Part shown: piece after piece, positions 57,223 to 64,000 of the stretch
Numbering within the stretch: position 1 is the first letter of the stretch
Layout: each line of letters begins with the position of its first letter
IMG/VR virus record: IMGVR_UViG_3300027816_000052
Location: 188,480-252,479 of that record
Direction: 5' to 3' (one strand)
From: a virus
Length of the DNA: 64,000 nucleotides
Notes under the pieces: generated by a model
Databases searched by the model: none
What the model was told of the DNA's origin: nothing
The model's input: the letters and a program-made list of their open reading frames with translations, nothing else
Made by a program: the position numbers and the translations under genes

Positions 57223-57504
57223 ATGAAAAAAGAAGTTTTTGAAATTATCATCTGGAATGATACATTTGGAAAAGTGGTTGATGAAAGATTTGTTGATGAA
57301 ACACAATTTTCGATTTTTTTGAAAGCGATTAAGGGTTGCTTGGATACAACACAAGATTTTAGTTATTTTAATGGAAAAAACTTTTTAATCCACATTCCTT
57401 TTGCAGTTTTGAAAAATAGCGTTATCTTTACCAAAGAAAATGAAATTGGTGTAAGTGAAATCATTAAATCAAAAGCTGAAGCTCTAACAACTAAAACAAA
57501 ATAA
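57223..57504 (+). CDS. Phage protein, unknown
   Basis: 93 residues from ATG 57223. Alpha/beta, with FEIIIWNDTFGKVVDERFVD and NGKNFLIHIPFAVLKNSVIF. First phage gene after the array, with its own full promoter. No family recognised. Confidence 0.65.
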   Translation: MKKEVFEIIIWNDTFGKVVDERFVDETQFSIFLKAIKGCLDTTQDFSYFNGKNFLIHIPFAVLKNSVIFTKENEIGVSEIIKSKAEALTTKTK

Positions 57505-57508
57505 TAAA

Positions 57509-57658
57509 ATGGGAAAACTTTTCAAAATCATTCTTGGTGTTATTTTGGTATACATTGGCGGAAAAATGGTTTACAACAATGTAAAAGGTAAAAAAGATGA
57601 AGAATTTAATTTTAATGATTTTAAAGACTTGAAAGCAATTAAAGATATTGAATTTTAA
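57509..57658 (+). CDS. Small single-pass membrane protein
   Basis: 49 residues: FKIILGVILVYIGGKMVY is a membrane helix, followed by an acidic tail (DEEFNFNDFKDLKAIKD). Packed four bases after the upstream stop and four bases before the next start, which supports coding. Function unknown. Confidence 0.6.
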   Translation: MGKLFKIILGVILVYIGGKMVYNNVKGKKDEEFNFNDFKDLKAIKDIEF

Positions 57659-57662
57659 AAAA

Positions 57663-57905
57663 ATGATAGAAAAAATTTTAGAGATATATGATGATGCTAG
57701 CTTTATGAAAGCTGACGGATTTGATAATGCAATAATCGGTATTGATGAGGTTGATATGCGATTAATATATTCGGTATCAAAATGTATTGACATTCTGAAA
57801 AAAGATGGTATGAATTATGAAGAAGCAAGAGAGTTTTTTGATTTTAATGTGAGCGGTTCTTATGTTGGTGAAAAAACACCAATATGGTGTTATGATGATT
57901 TTTAA
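57663..57905 (+). CDS. Small acidic phage protein
   Basis: 80 residues from ATG 57663. Acidic and helical (IEKILEIYDDASFMKADGF, DEVDMRLIYSVSKCID), then SGSYVGEKTPIWCYDDF. I have seen this GSYVGEKTPIW-type ending in phage proteins of unknown role. Confidence 0.65.
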   Translation: MIEKILEIYDDASFMKADGFDNAIIGIDEVDMRLIYSVSKCIDILKKDGMNYEEAREFFDFNVSGSYVGEKTPIWCYDDF

Positions 57906-57965
57906 TTTCTTGGTTTTTTAAACCAAGTGGTGGAGCGACCTGCAAGCGTTTGGTCCCAAATATAA
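57906..57965. other. Structured intergenic segment
   Basis: Begins with a hairpin at 57909-57927 (CTTGGTTT TTT AAACCAAG, perfect 8-base arms), then a G/C-richer stretch containing GGTGGAGCGACC and GGTCCC. No ORF of note. It stands before a strong terminator and may be a small RNA or leader. Confidence 0.4.
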
Positions 57966-57998
57966 ATGGTGATAGAAATATCACCATTTTATTTTTTT
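57966..57998 (+). terminator. Rho-independent terminator
   Basis: Perfect 9-base arms (ATGGTGATA and TATCACCAT) with a GAAA loop, then a T-rich run to about 57997. Ends the operon that starts at 57223. Confidence 0.85.
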
Positions 57999-58028
57999 GT
58001 TATATTTATATATAAAACACTTCAAAAA

Positions 58029-58346
58029 ATGGCAAAATTCATTCTTACCGAAAAACAAATGGCGGAAGTTCTTCAGCATATTGAGAAAACAAAAAAACAA
58101 GTTAATGAAGATAAGGACGGTTCTTATATGGCAAAACAACAATTATTTACAATTGCAACATTAGCATATAAAATGTGGGAGCAATTGGGTGATGATGAAC
58201 AACTTGATGATTGGATGGAATCAAAGATAGCACAAGCTGAACAATCCGTTGTTGCTGTTGTTAAAGCATATATGTATGATGAGGTTGAAGATAAAATGAA
58301 GGGAATGGATAAGTTGGACCATAATGATTTAATTATTGGGAATTGA
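58029..58346 (+). CDS. Tagged small protein
   Basis: 105 residues from ATG 58029; an earlier ATG lies in the terminator hairpin and is unlikely. The start MAKFILTEKQMAEVLQHIEK is the shared tag. The rest is helical and acidic (TLAYKMWEQLGDDEQLDDWM). Function unknown; perhaps a minor virion protein like the other tagged proteins. Confidence 0.65.
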   Translation: MAKFILTEKQMAEVLQHIEKTKKQVNEDKDGSYMAKQQLFTIATLAYKMWEQLGDDEQLDDWMESKIAQAEQSVVAVVKAYMYDEVEDKMKGMDKLDHNDLIIGN

Positions 58347-58386
58347 CCTTTTGACTTTTTCTTTTTATCTTTATGGTGTTAAACCA

Positions 58387-58602
58387 ATGGAAAAAAGAAA
58401 ACTAAAAATAGAATTAAACGAATATTGTTATAATTGCGCTGATGGCTGTTGTACTCATTATGGTACAATAACCAAAGTTAATGGTCAAGAATTGGAATTG
58501 CATAATGATGATACAGCAACAATACTTAAACAAGTATTGAAACATTTGGGTTATGAAGTCGAAATAACAACTAATGTAGCAGATGATTATGGGAATGTTT
58601 GA
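58387..58602 (+). CDS. Small Cys-rich protein
   Basis: 71 residues from ATG 58387. EYCYNCADGCCTHYGTITKV gives four closely spaced cysteines plus His, a likely metal site; the rest is KVNGQELELHNDDTATILKQ. Overlaps the following gene by 14 bases. Confidence 0.65.
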   Translation: MEKRKLKIELNEYCYNCADGCCTHYGTITKVNGQELELHNDDTATILKQVLKHLGYEVEITTNVADDYGNV

Positions 58603-58891
58603 TGATTTATATATTGATAAAAAACATCTACCTGACGAGTTAAAAGATTATGAATTTGGTTGGAAAACCAAAAGTCATCATAGACTTCTTAATTTATTGA
58701 AAATCGATGAAAATGGTAATCTATTATTGGTTGATGTTGATGAATATGGTAATCATGGAGAAACTGAAAAACTAAATTATACTGGTGAGATTAGATTTTA
58801 TCAAAATATTAACTCAATATGGTACGAATTTGTTGCTTTTTTTGTGAAAGGTGAAATGTTAAAAATAATTAAATTAGAAGAAAATGAGTAA
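58589..58891 (+). CDS. MGMFD-type phage protein
   Basis: 100 residues from ATG 58589 or 58595. The start MGMFDDLYIDKKHLP is a widely shared small-phage-protein opening (MGMFD). Beta-rich body (GWKTKSHHRLLNLLKIDENG). Function unknown. Overlaps the next gene by eight bases. Confidence 0.68.
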   Translation: MGMFDDLYIDKKHLPDELKDYEFGWKTKSHHRLLNLLKIDENGNLLLVDVDEYGNHGETEKLNYTGEIRFYQNINSIWYEFVAFFVKGEMLKIIKLEENE

Positions 58892-59093
58892 AGAACTAAA
58901 ACCAGTTGAATATAAAATTACAACAAAAGCTGATGTTGTGTTATATGAAGGATTTGATATTAAATTAGCGGTTAGAGCATATTCAGATCTTAGTGCGGAT
59001 AAACGGTTTGAAAGACGTGGCGATGATGAATGGAAACTAAAATTCTACAAACCCGAAAATAATGAGTTCTTTAAACCAAAAGTTTTTAGATAA
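58884..59093 (+). CDS. Small phage protein, unknown
   Basis: 69 residues. VEYKITTKADVVLYEGFDI and AVRAYSDLSADKRFERRGDD suggest a small alpha/beta unit. Tightly packed in the operon. No family recognised. Confidence 0.6.
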   Translation: MSKELKPVEYKITTKADVVLYEGFDIKLAVRAYSDLSADKRFERRGDDEWKLKFYKPENNEFFKPKVFR

Positions 59094-59097
59094 TCTT

Positions 59098-59129
59098 TTT
59101 GGAATTTGAAATTTTTTTTCTTAGATTTG
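59098..59129 (+). promoter_or_regulatory. Bacteroidota-type promoter
   Basis: TTTG (59098-59101), 20 bases, TAGATTTG (59122-59129). Full match. Leader to ATG 59150 about 16 bases. Confidence 0.75.
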
Positions 59130-59149
59130 CATAATAAAATAAGCAAAAT

Positions 59150-60130
59150 ATGAAAGACGCAACGATTGAAATTATTTCTGAAGTCAAAGCTCATCCTGAT
59201 GCAGATAGACTTGATCTTGTTAAGATTCTTGGGTTTCAATGCGTTACACAAAAAGGACTTTATAAGGGTGGTGAGAAAATTGTTTATATTCGACCTGATG
59301 CGGTTCTTCCTATTGAACCTTGGACTGAAGAGTATCGAAAATATTCACCAAAACGAATCAAAGCTGTAAAACTTCGTGGCGAATTTAGTGAAGGTATTAT
59401 TGTTAGGTTTGAACAACTTCCAGTTGATTTATCAAATCTTCAAGTTGGCTCTGATGTGAGTGAACAAATTGGTGTTGTTCATTATGAAGCACCACAACCA
59501 CAAGATCTTCAAGCAAAAGGTTATCTTCCGGTTGGAATTGGTCCCACTGATGAAATTCGATTTGAGAATATCATTGATGAACTTCCATTCGGTTCAATTG
59601 TTGATGTTACATCTAAAGTTGATGGACAAAGTTGTAGTTTCTATTATAACATTGAAACTGATGAATTTGGTGTTCTTGGAAGAAACTTGGAAATGAAGTT
59701 GGATGCGGTAAATAACTATACCGCACATGTTGCTCGTTACAACATTAAAAATAAGCTTATTGACTATTGCAAAAAACATAATGTTTCTTTGTGCATTCGT
59801 GGTGAGTCGTTTGGTCAAGGGATTCAAAGTTCTGGAAACAATCCACATTCTCAAAAACCAAAAGGGTGGGTAATGTTTTCTGTATATAACATTAAAGAAC
59901 GTAAATATCATAGAAAGAACGATAGATTCTATTTTAGAAATGTTGCGCAAGAATTGGAATTACCATTCGTTGATATCATTGAATTGGATGTCGAATTAAC
60001 TAATGAGTTGATTCAAAAATATTCGGTTGGTATTGATAAAATTGAAGGTAAACCTTTTGAGGGTGTTGTAATTAATCATGAAAATGGTTCTTTTAAAGTT
60101 ATTAACAAATCTTATGATTCTAAAAAATGA
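59150..60130 (+). CDS. DRB0094-type (Rnl5-like) RNA ligase
   Basis: 326 residues. An N-terminal OB-like domain starts HPDADRLDLVKILGFQCV and the nucleotidyltransferase motif I is KVDGQSCSF (Lys near 157), followed by GRNLEMKL and CIRGESFGQG, then FEGVVINHENGSFKVIN. This domain order is that of the DRB0094 ligase family, which seals RNA, in some cases 3'-OH RNA to 5'-phosphate DNA in a duplex. It is the second RNA ligase in the window, with a strong promoter. Overlaps the next gene (ATGA). Confidence 0.88.
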   Translation: MKDATIEIISEVKAHPDADRLDLVKILGFQCVTQKGLYKGGEKIVYIRPDAVLPIEPWTEEYRKYSPKRIKAVKLRGEFSEGIIVRFEQLPVDLSNLQVGSDVSEQIGVVHYEAPQPQDLQAKGYLPVGIGPTDEIRFENIIDELPFGSIVDVTSKVDGQSCSFYYNIETDEFGVLGRNLEMKLDAVNNYTAHVARYNIKNKLIDYCKKHNVSLCIRGESFGQGIQSSGNNPHSQKPKGWVMFSVYNIKERKYHRKNDRFYFRNVAQELELPFVDIIELDVELTNELIQKYSVGIDKIEGKPFEGVVINHENGSFKVINKSYDSKK

Positions 60131-60321
60131 ACAATCGAAGAAATTCATTGTTTGGTAAAAAAGTAGTTGTTGGTCCTTGGGGATGGGGTAAAATTGGCGA
60201 AGTAAGTGTTCAAAAAACAGATGTTACTGTTTTTTATTATGTGTTTGGTATCTTAGTACATTGTGTAACAGCACATAATGTTTCTTATGATACAGCAGTA
60301 GAAATGGGTTATAAAAAATAA
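60127..60321 (+). CDS. Small phage protein, unknown
   Basis: 64 residues. FGKKVVVGPWGWGKIGEVSV reads like a small beta-barrel or SH3-like fold, then TVFYYVFGILVHCVTAHNVS. Coupled to the RNA ligase by overlap. Function unknown. Confidence 0.62.
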   Translation: MNNRRNSLFGKKVVVGPWGWGKIGEVSVQKTDVTVFYYVFGILVHCVTAHNVSYDTAVEMGYKK

Positions 60322-60325
60322 AAAA

Positions 60326-60706
60326 ATGACTGATAATAAATATATACCAATAGTGACAGATGAGACCATTGAAAAATGGTCAGAAGGAGATAGTTTTGCT
60401 GCGGTTATTGCTGAAGAGGTTAGAGATGTTTATGAGATTCATATCTCAGAAGGTCGATTGAAGTGGGTCGAATATGTGGAAGTTCATCATCCATCAGTAC
60501 CCGAAGAAGAATGGAAAAAATGGGTTGATGGTAATGATGTTGAATTTTCTATGTTGGTGACTAAATGTTGTAATAAAAATCCTTGGATTCCACCTTGGGC
60601 ATATAAAAATGCAGAATTAGACCATATTAATAAAAGAATTGTTTATCCGAATAAGTGTTGGGTTTGTCCGGGATGTGGTAATCAAATTAAAAAACTAATA
60701 AAATGA
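60326..60706 (+). CDS. Zinc-ribbon phage protein
   Basis: 126 residues. The C-terminal part has TKCCNKNPWIPPWAY and CWVCPGCGNQIKK, four cysteines in CC and CxxCxxC arrangement, a likely zinc ribbon. The N-terminal half is an acidic helix. Overlaps the next gene (ATGA). Confidence 0.68.
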   Translation: MTDNKYIPIVTDETIEKWSEGDSFAAVIAEEVRDVYEIHISEGRLKWVEYVEVHHPSVPEEEWKKWVDGNDVEFSMLVTKCCNKNPWIPPWAYKNAELDHINKRIVYPNKCWVCPGCGNQIKKLIK

Positions 60707-60918
60707 ATTTAAGAATCGTTGAAAGAACCTATCCAAGTGGAAATATCTTATATGTTATACAGAAGAAACATTGGTTATTTAAAGATAAGTGGGTGGATTG
60801 TGAAATAGCTTCTTTTGGTTTTTATGAGACCGCAAGATTTAAAACTTTAGAAGAAGCAAAAAAGAATCTTTATCTATTTAGTAAAACTAAAATTATTGAT
60901 AAAGTTGTTTATCCATGA
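60703..60918 (+). CDS. Small basic phage protein
   Basis: 71 residues. RIVERTYPSGNILYVIQKKHW and WVDCEIASFGFYETARF suggest a beta-hairpin fold, with a Lys-rich C-terminal half. Overlaps the next gene (ATGA). Confidence 0.6.
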   Translation: MNLRIVERTYPSGNILYVIQKKHWLFKDKWVDCEIASFGFYETARFKTLEEAKKNLYLFSKTKIIDKVVYP

Positions 60919-61064
60919 TTTGTTTTGAATCACCAAAATGTTCGGAATGTTTAGAATCCGCTGGATGGGCATTAGCTTGTGGATTCGATATTTTATTTTT
61001 TGTTGGTGGTTTATTCATCTTAATTCTAATGATAATTCGTCTTAAAAATGAAAATAAAAAATGA
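60915..61064 (+). CDS. Small membrane protein with Cys motif
   Basis: 49 residues: MICFESPKCSECLESAGWA, then a long membrane helix (FDILFFVGGLFILILMIIRL) and a basic tail. Overlaps both neighbours (ATGA), which supports it as real. Function unknown. Confidence 0.6.
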   Translation: MICFESPKCSECLESAGWALACGFDILFFVGGLFILILMIIRLKNENKK

Positions 61065-61420
61065 AAAAATTTGTTATTGAAAATATAGGTTGGCAAAGTA
61101 TGAATATATTTGAATATTCGCATCCAAATAAAACAAAAATTGATTTTGAAAATGATGTTAAAATTGCGATTAAGAATGCTGCTGAATTTTTAACATCTAA
61201 CTCAAATGATTATTTAATTTCGGTTGATGATTTGTTAAGGATAACTGATAAAGAATTGTTAGCATTAGGATATAATCATCCACAAATACCTGATGTGATA
61301 ATTTCGATTGATTCTGAAAGTTTAATTGATTCCAATTGTAAAGATATTGAGAATTTAGTTGGAAAAGAATTGTTCGATAAAATTAATTCACATAATAATG
61401 AACATAATCCATATTTATAG
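61061..61420 (+). CDS. Phage protein, unknown
   Basis: 119 residues. Acidic, alpha/beta, with DLLRITDKELLALGYNHPQI and SIDSESLIDSNCKDIENL. Overlaps the upstream membrane gene. No family recognised. Confidence 0.6.
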   Translation: MKKFVIENIGWQSMNIFEYSHPNKTKIDFENDVKIAIKNAAEFLTSNSNDYLISVDDLLRITDKELLALGYNHPQIPDVIISIDSESLIDSNCKDIENLVGKELFDKINSHNNEHNPYL

Positions 61421-61422
61421 TT

Positions 61423-61848
61423 ATGAACAAAAATTTTTTATATATAATTTTAATTATTGTTAGTTTATTGGGTATTTCTTATGTAGTTTTGCCTGATAAA
61501 TGGAAGATTGTATTGGGTAAATTAAAAGAAAACGAAACAATAATTAATCTTAGAAAAGAAAATGAGGAACTTAAAAAACAAAATGAGGATATTGAAAAAC
61601 AAAGAAAGGAATTGAGAGAACAAATTAAAGAAGATTCTTTATTTATTGTTAATTTACAAACGGAAAGAGTTAAAATTGATAAACAGTTAGACAAGAAAGA
61701 TATTGACATTGAGAGAACAAAAGGTAAATTGAATGATGTATTGAAAGAACAAAATATTACAAAAGAAAACATAAATAAGATTAAATCAACACCAAATGAA
61801 AAACGAGGTGAAGAGTTAATTTTTTCAATTAGCAAAAGATTAAAATGA
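61423..61848 (+). CDS. Inner-membrane coiled-coil protein (i-spanin-like)
   Basis: 141 residues: N-terminal membrane helix (LYIILIIVSLLGISYVVL) and a long charged coiled coil (residues ~35-115). This is the i-spanin plan: inner membrane anchor plus periplasmic coil. It overlaps the next gene (ATGA), which has a signal peptide and its own coil, the usual pairing. Family assignment by architecture only. Confidence 0.55.
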   Translation: MNKNFLYIILIIVSLLGISYVVLPDKWKIVLGKLKENETIINLRKENEELKKQNEDIEKQRKELREQIKEDSLFIVNLQTERVKIDKQLDKKDIDIERTKGKLNDVLKEQNITKENINKIKSTPNEKRGEELIFSISKRLK

Positions 61849-62351
61849 GAAATATTTTATCAATATTATTTTTACTTTTGGTTTCATTCGGTTATTGTCA
61901 AAATATCCGGTTGGATAGGGATGAATTACCAGCTTACGTGATTAAAAATCAATCAGACACTCTTGGTATCATCTTCTCAGTTGAAAATGTTCAGAAGATT
62001 GATAAAGACCTTGAACTTCTTGAATATATTGAAAAATTAAATTCACAAGTCGATACCGTACAATATTATTATGTCAGTTTAATTAATGATTTAAATGAAA
62101 AAGTTGAATTGCAAAAATATAAAATTATTAACCTAACAAGTGAAATCTTTAAAAAAGATGAATTAATTAAAAAATTAAGAAAAGAAATTGCTTTATCTGA
62201 CACAACAATTGTGAATAAAAACATTGAAATTAATAATTTAAATACAATTATTGTTGAAAAAGATGAAGAAATTCAAAAGCAAAAGAATTTAAAAATTGGA
62301 GCAATTGTTGGTGGTAGTATTTTAGTTTTACTCGTATTAATTTTTGGTTGA
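61845..62351 (+). CDS. Exported coiled-coil protein (spanin partner-like)
   Basis: 168 residues: signal peptide (SILFLLLVSFGYCQ), helical coiled middle (KKDELIKKLRKEIALSDTTI) and a C-terminal membrane helix (GAIVGGSILVLLVLIFG). Overlaps the preceding inner-membrane coil gene. Together they could span the periplasm and disrupt the outer membrane at lysis. A tail-fibre chaperone or other envelope role is not excluded. Confidence 0.55.
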   Translation: MRNILSILFLLLVSFGYCQNIRLDRDELPAYVIKNQSDTLGIIFSVENVQKIDKDLELLEYIEKLNSQVDTVQYYYVSLINDLNEKVELQKYKIINLTSEIFKKDELIKKLRKEIALSDTTIVNKNIEINNLNTIIVEKDEEIQKQKNLKIGAIVGGSILVLLVLIFG

Positions 62352-62404
62352 GAAATAAAATTTAATTAACTTAGGGTTCGTATATATTTATATAAAAAAA
62401 TAAT

Positions 62405-63109
62405 ATGAGTCGATTAAGAAAAAATATTAAACGAATTTTAGAGCAAGAAGTTGGTTCTAATGAATGGATTGAAAAGAAATTAGCTAAACGAAAATCCATG
62501 TCATATGATGAGGTAAATAAATTGGGAAAAAACGTTTTAGAATTATATAAAGACAAATTTACAGTTAATTATTTCATTGAAAGAGTTCCGTTTTTAAAAG
62601 ACTATAATATTATACTTGAACCGGGAAGATCCCCACATGATGATAGAGAAGATGGAATGCAATATAGAATTGAATTTGGTTTAAAAAAAGTCTCACAAAA
62701 TCAAAAAGTTAATATTGGAGGGACGTATGCTGATTTTGATAAAATATTCATGTTTTCTGATTTTACTTTTTTTCCAAATCAAAATGGCGATGCTGTTTTT
62801 TATTATTTTGTAATTAAAAATCGACTAGTTTTAGAACCAGCAAAAACAGAAGATCAAGAAACAAATCTTAAAATTAAGATATTTACACAAGCTGCGATGT
62901 TAGTGTCCCAAAAATTATCATATAATGGTCAAATAATGGTACACGGAGATAAAGATTATTTTTTCAATCGAATAAAAAATGAATATGAATTCAATGACCC
63001 GACAGATTTTCCGGAAGACAAATTAGATAATATTATAAATGAGATTAATAAATCTCTATTTAATTTTGAGGAATTTATTTCAAATTTTGATTTAAAAATT
63101 GAAAAATAA
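62405..63109 (+). CDS. Tagged phage protein, unknown
   Basis: 234 residues. Opens with tag MSRLRKNIKRILEQE. Mixed alpha/beta body (YNIILEPGRSPHDDREDGMQ, VNIGGTYADFDKIFMFSDFT). Stop overlaps next start (TAATG). Probably a tagged virion or internal protein; function not known. Confidence 0.65.
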   Translation: MSRLRKNIKRILEQEVGSNEWIEKKLAKRKSMSYDEVNKLGKNVLELYKDKFTVNYFIERVPFLKDYNIILEPGRSPHDDREDGMQYRIEFGLKKVSQNQKVNIGGTYADFDKIFMFSDFTFFPNQNGDAVFYYFVIKNRLVLEPAKTEDQETNLKIKIFTQAAMLVSQKLSYNGQIMVHGDKDYFFNRIKNEYEFNDPTDFPEDKLDNIINEINKSLFNFEEFISNFDLKIEK

Positions 63110-63432
63110 TGGAATTTAGAGAAGATGTAATAATTAATATAAAAAATATTTTACCAAGACTTTTTTGGTTAAGAAAAGAAAAAATTGATGGTGACACCAT
63201 AAATGTTATTTGGGATAACAGAGAAGCTAATCAGATTGGTAAAGTTATGTTTAAAAAAGCAAAAAACAAGTGGAATACTAAACCACTAATGACCTCTTCT
63301 TATATTATAACTGACGCAGATTTATTTGGTGTCATTGATTTATTACACAAACATGTTAACTTTGATGAGAGAGAATATTCCGAGATTAAAAAAATTTTGG
63401 AAACCATGTCCAAAAATATCTTAAAAAGATAA
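63109..63432 (+). CDS. Phage protein, unknown
   Basis: 107 residues, coupled to the tagged gene by overlap. NIKNILPRLFWLRKEKIDGD and GDTINVIWDNREANQIGKVM; helical end. Could be a small partner of the preceding protein. No family recognised. Confidence 0.6.
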   Translation: MEFREDVIINIKNILPRLFWLRKEKIDGDTINVIWDNREANQIGKVMFKKAKNKWNTKPLMTSSYIITDADLFGVIDLLHKHVNFDEREYSEIKKILETMSKNILKR

Positions 63433-63449
63433 AAAAGTTCGTTTTAAGG

Positions 63450-63480
63450 CTTGTCAAGTGCAAAAAGTTTACTATATTTG
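63450..63480 (+). promoter_or_regulatory. Bacteroidota-type promoter
   Basis: CTTG (63450-63453), 19 bases, TATATTTG (63473-63480). Leader to ATG 63510 about 25 bases. Confidence 0.65.
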
Positions 63481-63509
63481 AGTTATAAACAAATTAAAAC
63501 TTTTATAAA

Positions 63510-63725
63510 ATGAAAAATCTTAATCGTACAGCAAAGTTAGCATTTTTTAATGCACGTAGACGCGAAGGTGATGTCTCCAGAATTATCTCTGAAACCGGAA
63601 TGAGTCCCAACCACACTCGCAGAATGTTAGCGGCAGAACGCAGAATTAATGAAGAAACTGCTGATACCGCATATGAAATTAGCTACATGCGCAGAAAAAA
63701 TAGCGAAATTGGTTATAGTCTTTAA
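63510..63725 (+). CDS. Small HTH-type DNA-binding protein
   Basis: 71 residues. A helix-turn-helix is read at ~20-45 (DVSRIISETGMSPNHTRRML) between Arg-rich helices. Has its own promoter and a following terminator, so it is a monocistronic unit, as expected for a phage regulator. Target unknown. Confidence 0.75.
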   Translation: MKNLNRTAKLAFFNARRREGDVSRIISETGMSPNHTRRMLAAERRINEETADTAYEISYMRRKNSEIGYSL

Positions 63726-63743
63726 TAACCACAAAAATTAAAT

Positions 63744-63778
63744 AAAATCCCCACCCAAAAAGTGGGGATTTTAACTTT
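63744..63778 (+). terminator. Rho-independent terminator
   Basis: AAAATCCCCAC (63744-63754) and GTGGGGATTTT (63762-63772), 11-base perfect arms with a 7-base loop, then TAACTTTT. Ends the HTH transcript. Confidence 0.85.
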
Positions 63779-63827
63779 TCTTGATATTTATAAAATGGGG
63801 ATTATATTATTAATAATTAAGAATTAA

Positions 63828-64000
63828 ATGCTAGAAAAACTAATTGATTTTATTCTTGAGATTATTGAGCAGATAATTCCTTTTAAAGTCCTAAAGGATT
63901 ATCAGCAAGGAGTTTTATTTAGATTCGGTAAATTTAGAAAGGTTGTAAAACCCGGTATTCAGTTTAAAATTCCATTTTTTGATGATATTGAAATACATCC
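63828..64000 (+). CDS. SPFH/stomatin-like protein, 3'-partial
   Basis: 57 codons visible, running off the window. An amphipathic N-terminal helix (IDFILEIIEQIIPFKVL) then QGVLFRFGKFRKVVKPG and FKIPFFDDIEIHP, the opening of the SPFH (band 7/stomatin) domain. Such proteins form membrane-associated rings. Phage copies are known; role in infection unclear. Separated from the HTH gene by a terminator. Confidence 0.8.
   Translation, partial: MLEKLIDFILEIIEQIIPFKVLKDYQQGVLFRFGKFRKVVKPGIQFKIPFFDDIEIH

Noticed and set aside
57909-57965. Possible tRNA in the structured intergenic segment
   Set aside because: No cloverleaf: no D-arm, anticodon stem or GGTTCGA T-loop in the right order. I see no convincing tRNA anywhere in the window.

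Overview
The window is a low-GC, gene-dense segment of a large tailed phage (or an integrated or metagenome-assembled phage genome) that infects a Bacteroidota host, most likely a flavobacterium-like one. Almost every gene is on the + strand, with ATGA/TAATG overlaps or gaps of a few bases, and no host housekeeping block is seen. Evidence for the host: repeated promoters of the Bacteroidota form TTTG-N19/20-TAnnTTTG with short implied leaders, A-rich start contexts with few Shine-Dalgarno sites, SprB-like adhesin repeats in a tail protein, a secreted protein with a type IX secretion (T9SS) sorting tail, and a Bacteroidota-type histone H1-like protein. No terminase, major capsid or tail sheath gene is in this window.

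Layout. (1) 1-10.7 kb: giant tail or adsorption proteins with Thr-rich or Pro-Thr linkers, an RCC1-type beta-propeller, SprB-like repeats and a tandem pair of paralogous ~780-residue virion proteins. (2) 10.7-21 kb: DNA metabolism and expression: RuvC-like nuclease, DnaG-type primase, PD-(D/E)XK nuclease, SbcD- and SbcC-like recombination proteins, and a primary-type sigma factor. (3) 21-38.5 kb: membrane proteins, an amidase-like protein, head/internal protein candidates (DUF5661 and others), DnaJ, glutaredoxin, a histone H1-like protein, a HEFLH metallopeptidase, DUF3310, DUF5856, a LysM-like protein, a lytic transglycosylase, DUF192 and leucine-rich-repeat proteins. (4) 39-47.7 kb: an RNA-repair/nucleotide cluster (cyclic-phosphate receiver-like protein, Nudix, T4 Rnl1-like ligase, HD hydrolase, SLOG protein), a T9SS-exported protein, a phosphoesterase and small phage genes.

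(5) 47.76-57.19 kb is the striking part: a gene-cassette array that looks like an integron carried by a phage. Fourteen mostly single-gene cassettes, all on the + strand, are separated by 13 hairpin-forming sites with integron attC architecture (R'' core xxxTAAC ... L'' / loop / L' ... R' core GTTAxxx). A half site lies at each end, and a XerC/D-like tyrosine recombinase gene follows the last cassette. Cassettes encode a compact isoleucyl-tRNA synthetase, many small unknown proteins, one small membrane protein and one strikingly GC-rich zinc-ribbon protein. The left edge appears to cut short a phage gene. Odd details are an attC that encloses a whole gene, promoters inside attC sites, genes whose start codons lie in the preceding attC, stop codons inside R'' cores, and inverted repeats directly flanking cassette genes.

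(6) 57.2-64 kb returns to phage genes: small early-type proteins, a second RNA ligase (DRB0094/Rnl5 type), a spanin-like pair, an HTH protein, and the start of an SPFH/stomatin-like protein cut by the window end.

Throughout the phage part, a dozen otherwise unrelated proteins share a short N-terminal amphipathic segment ending in (L/I/V)xE, resembling the capsid-targeting and protease-cleavage tags of T4 internal head proteins. All assignments are by reading motifs; no database search was run.
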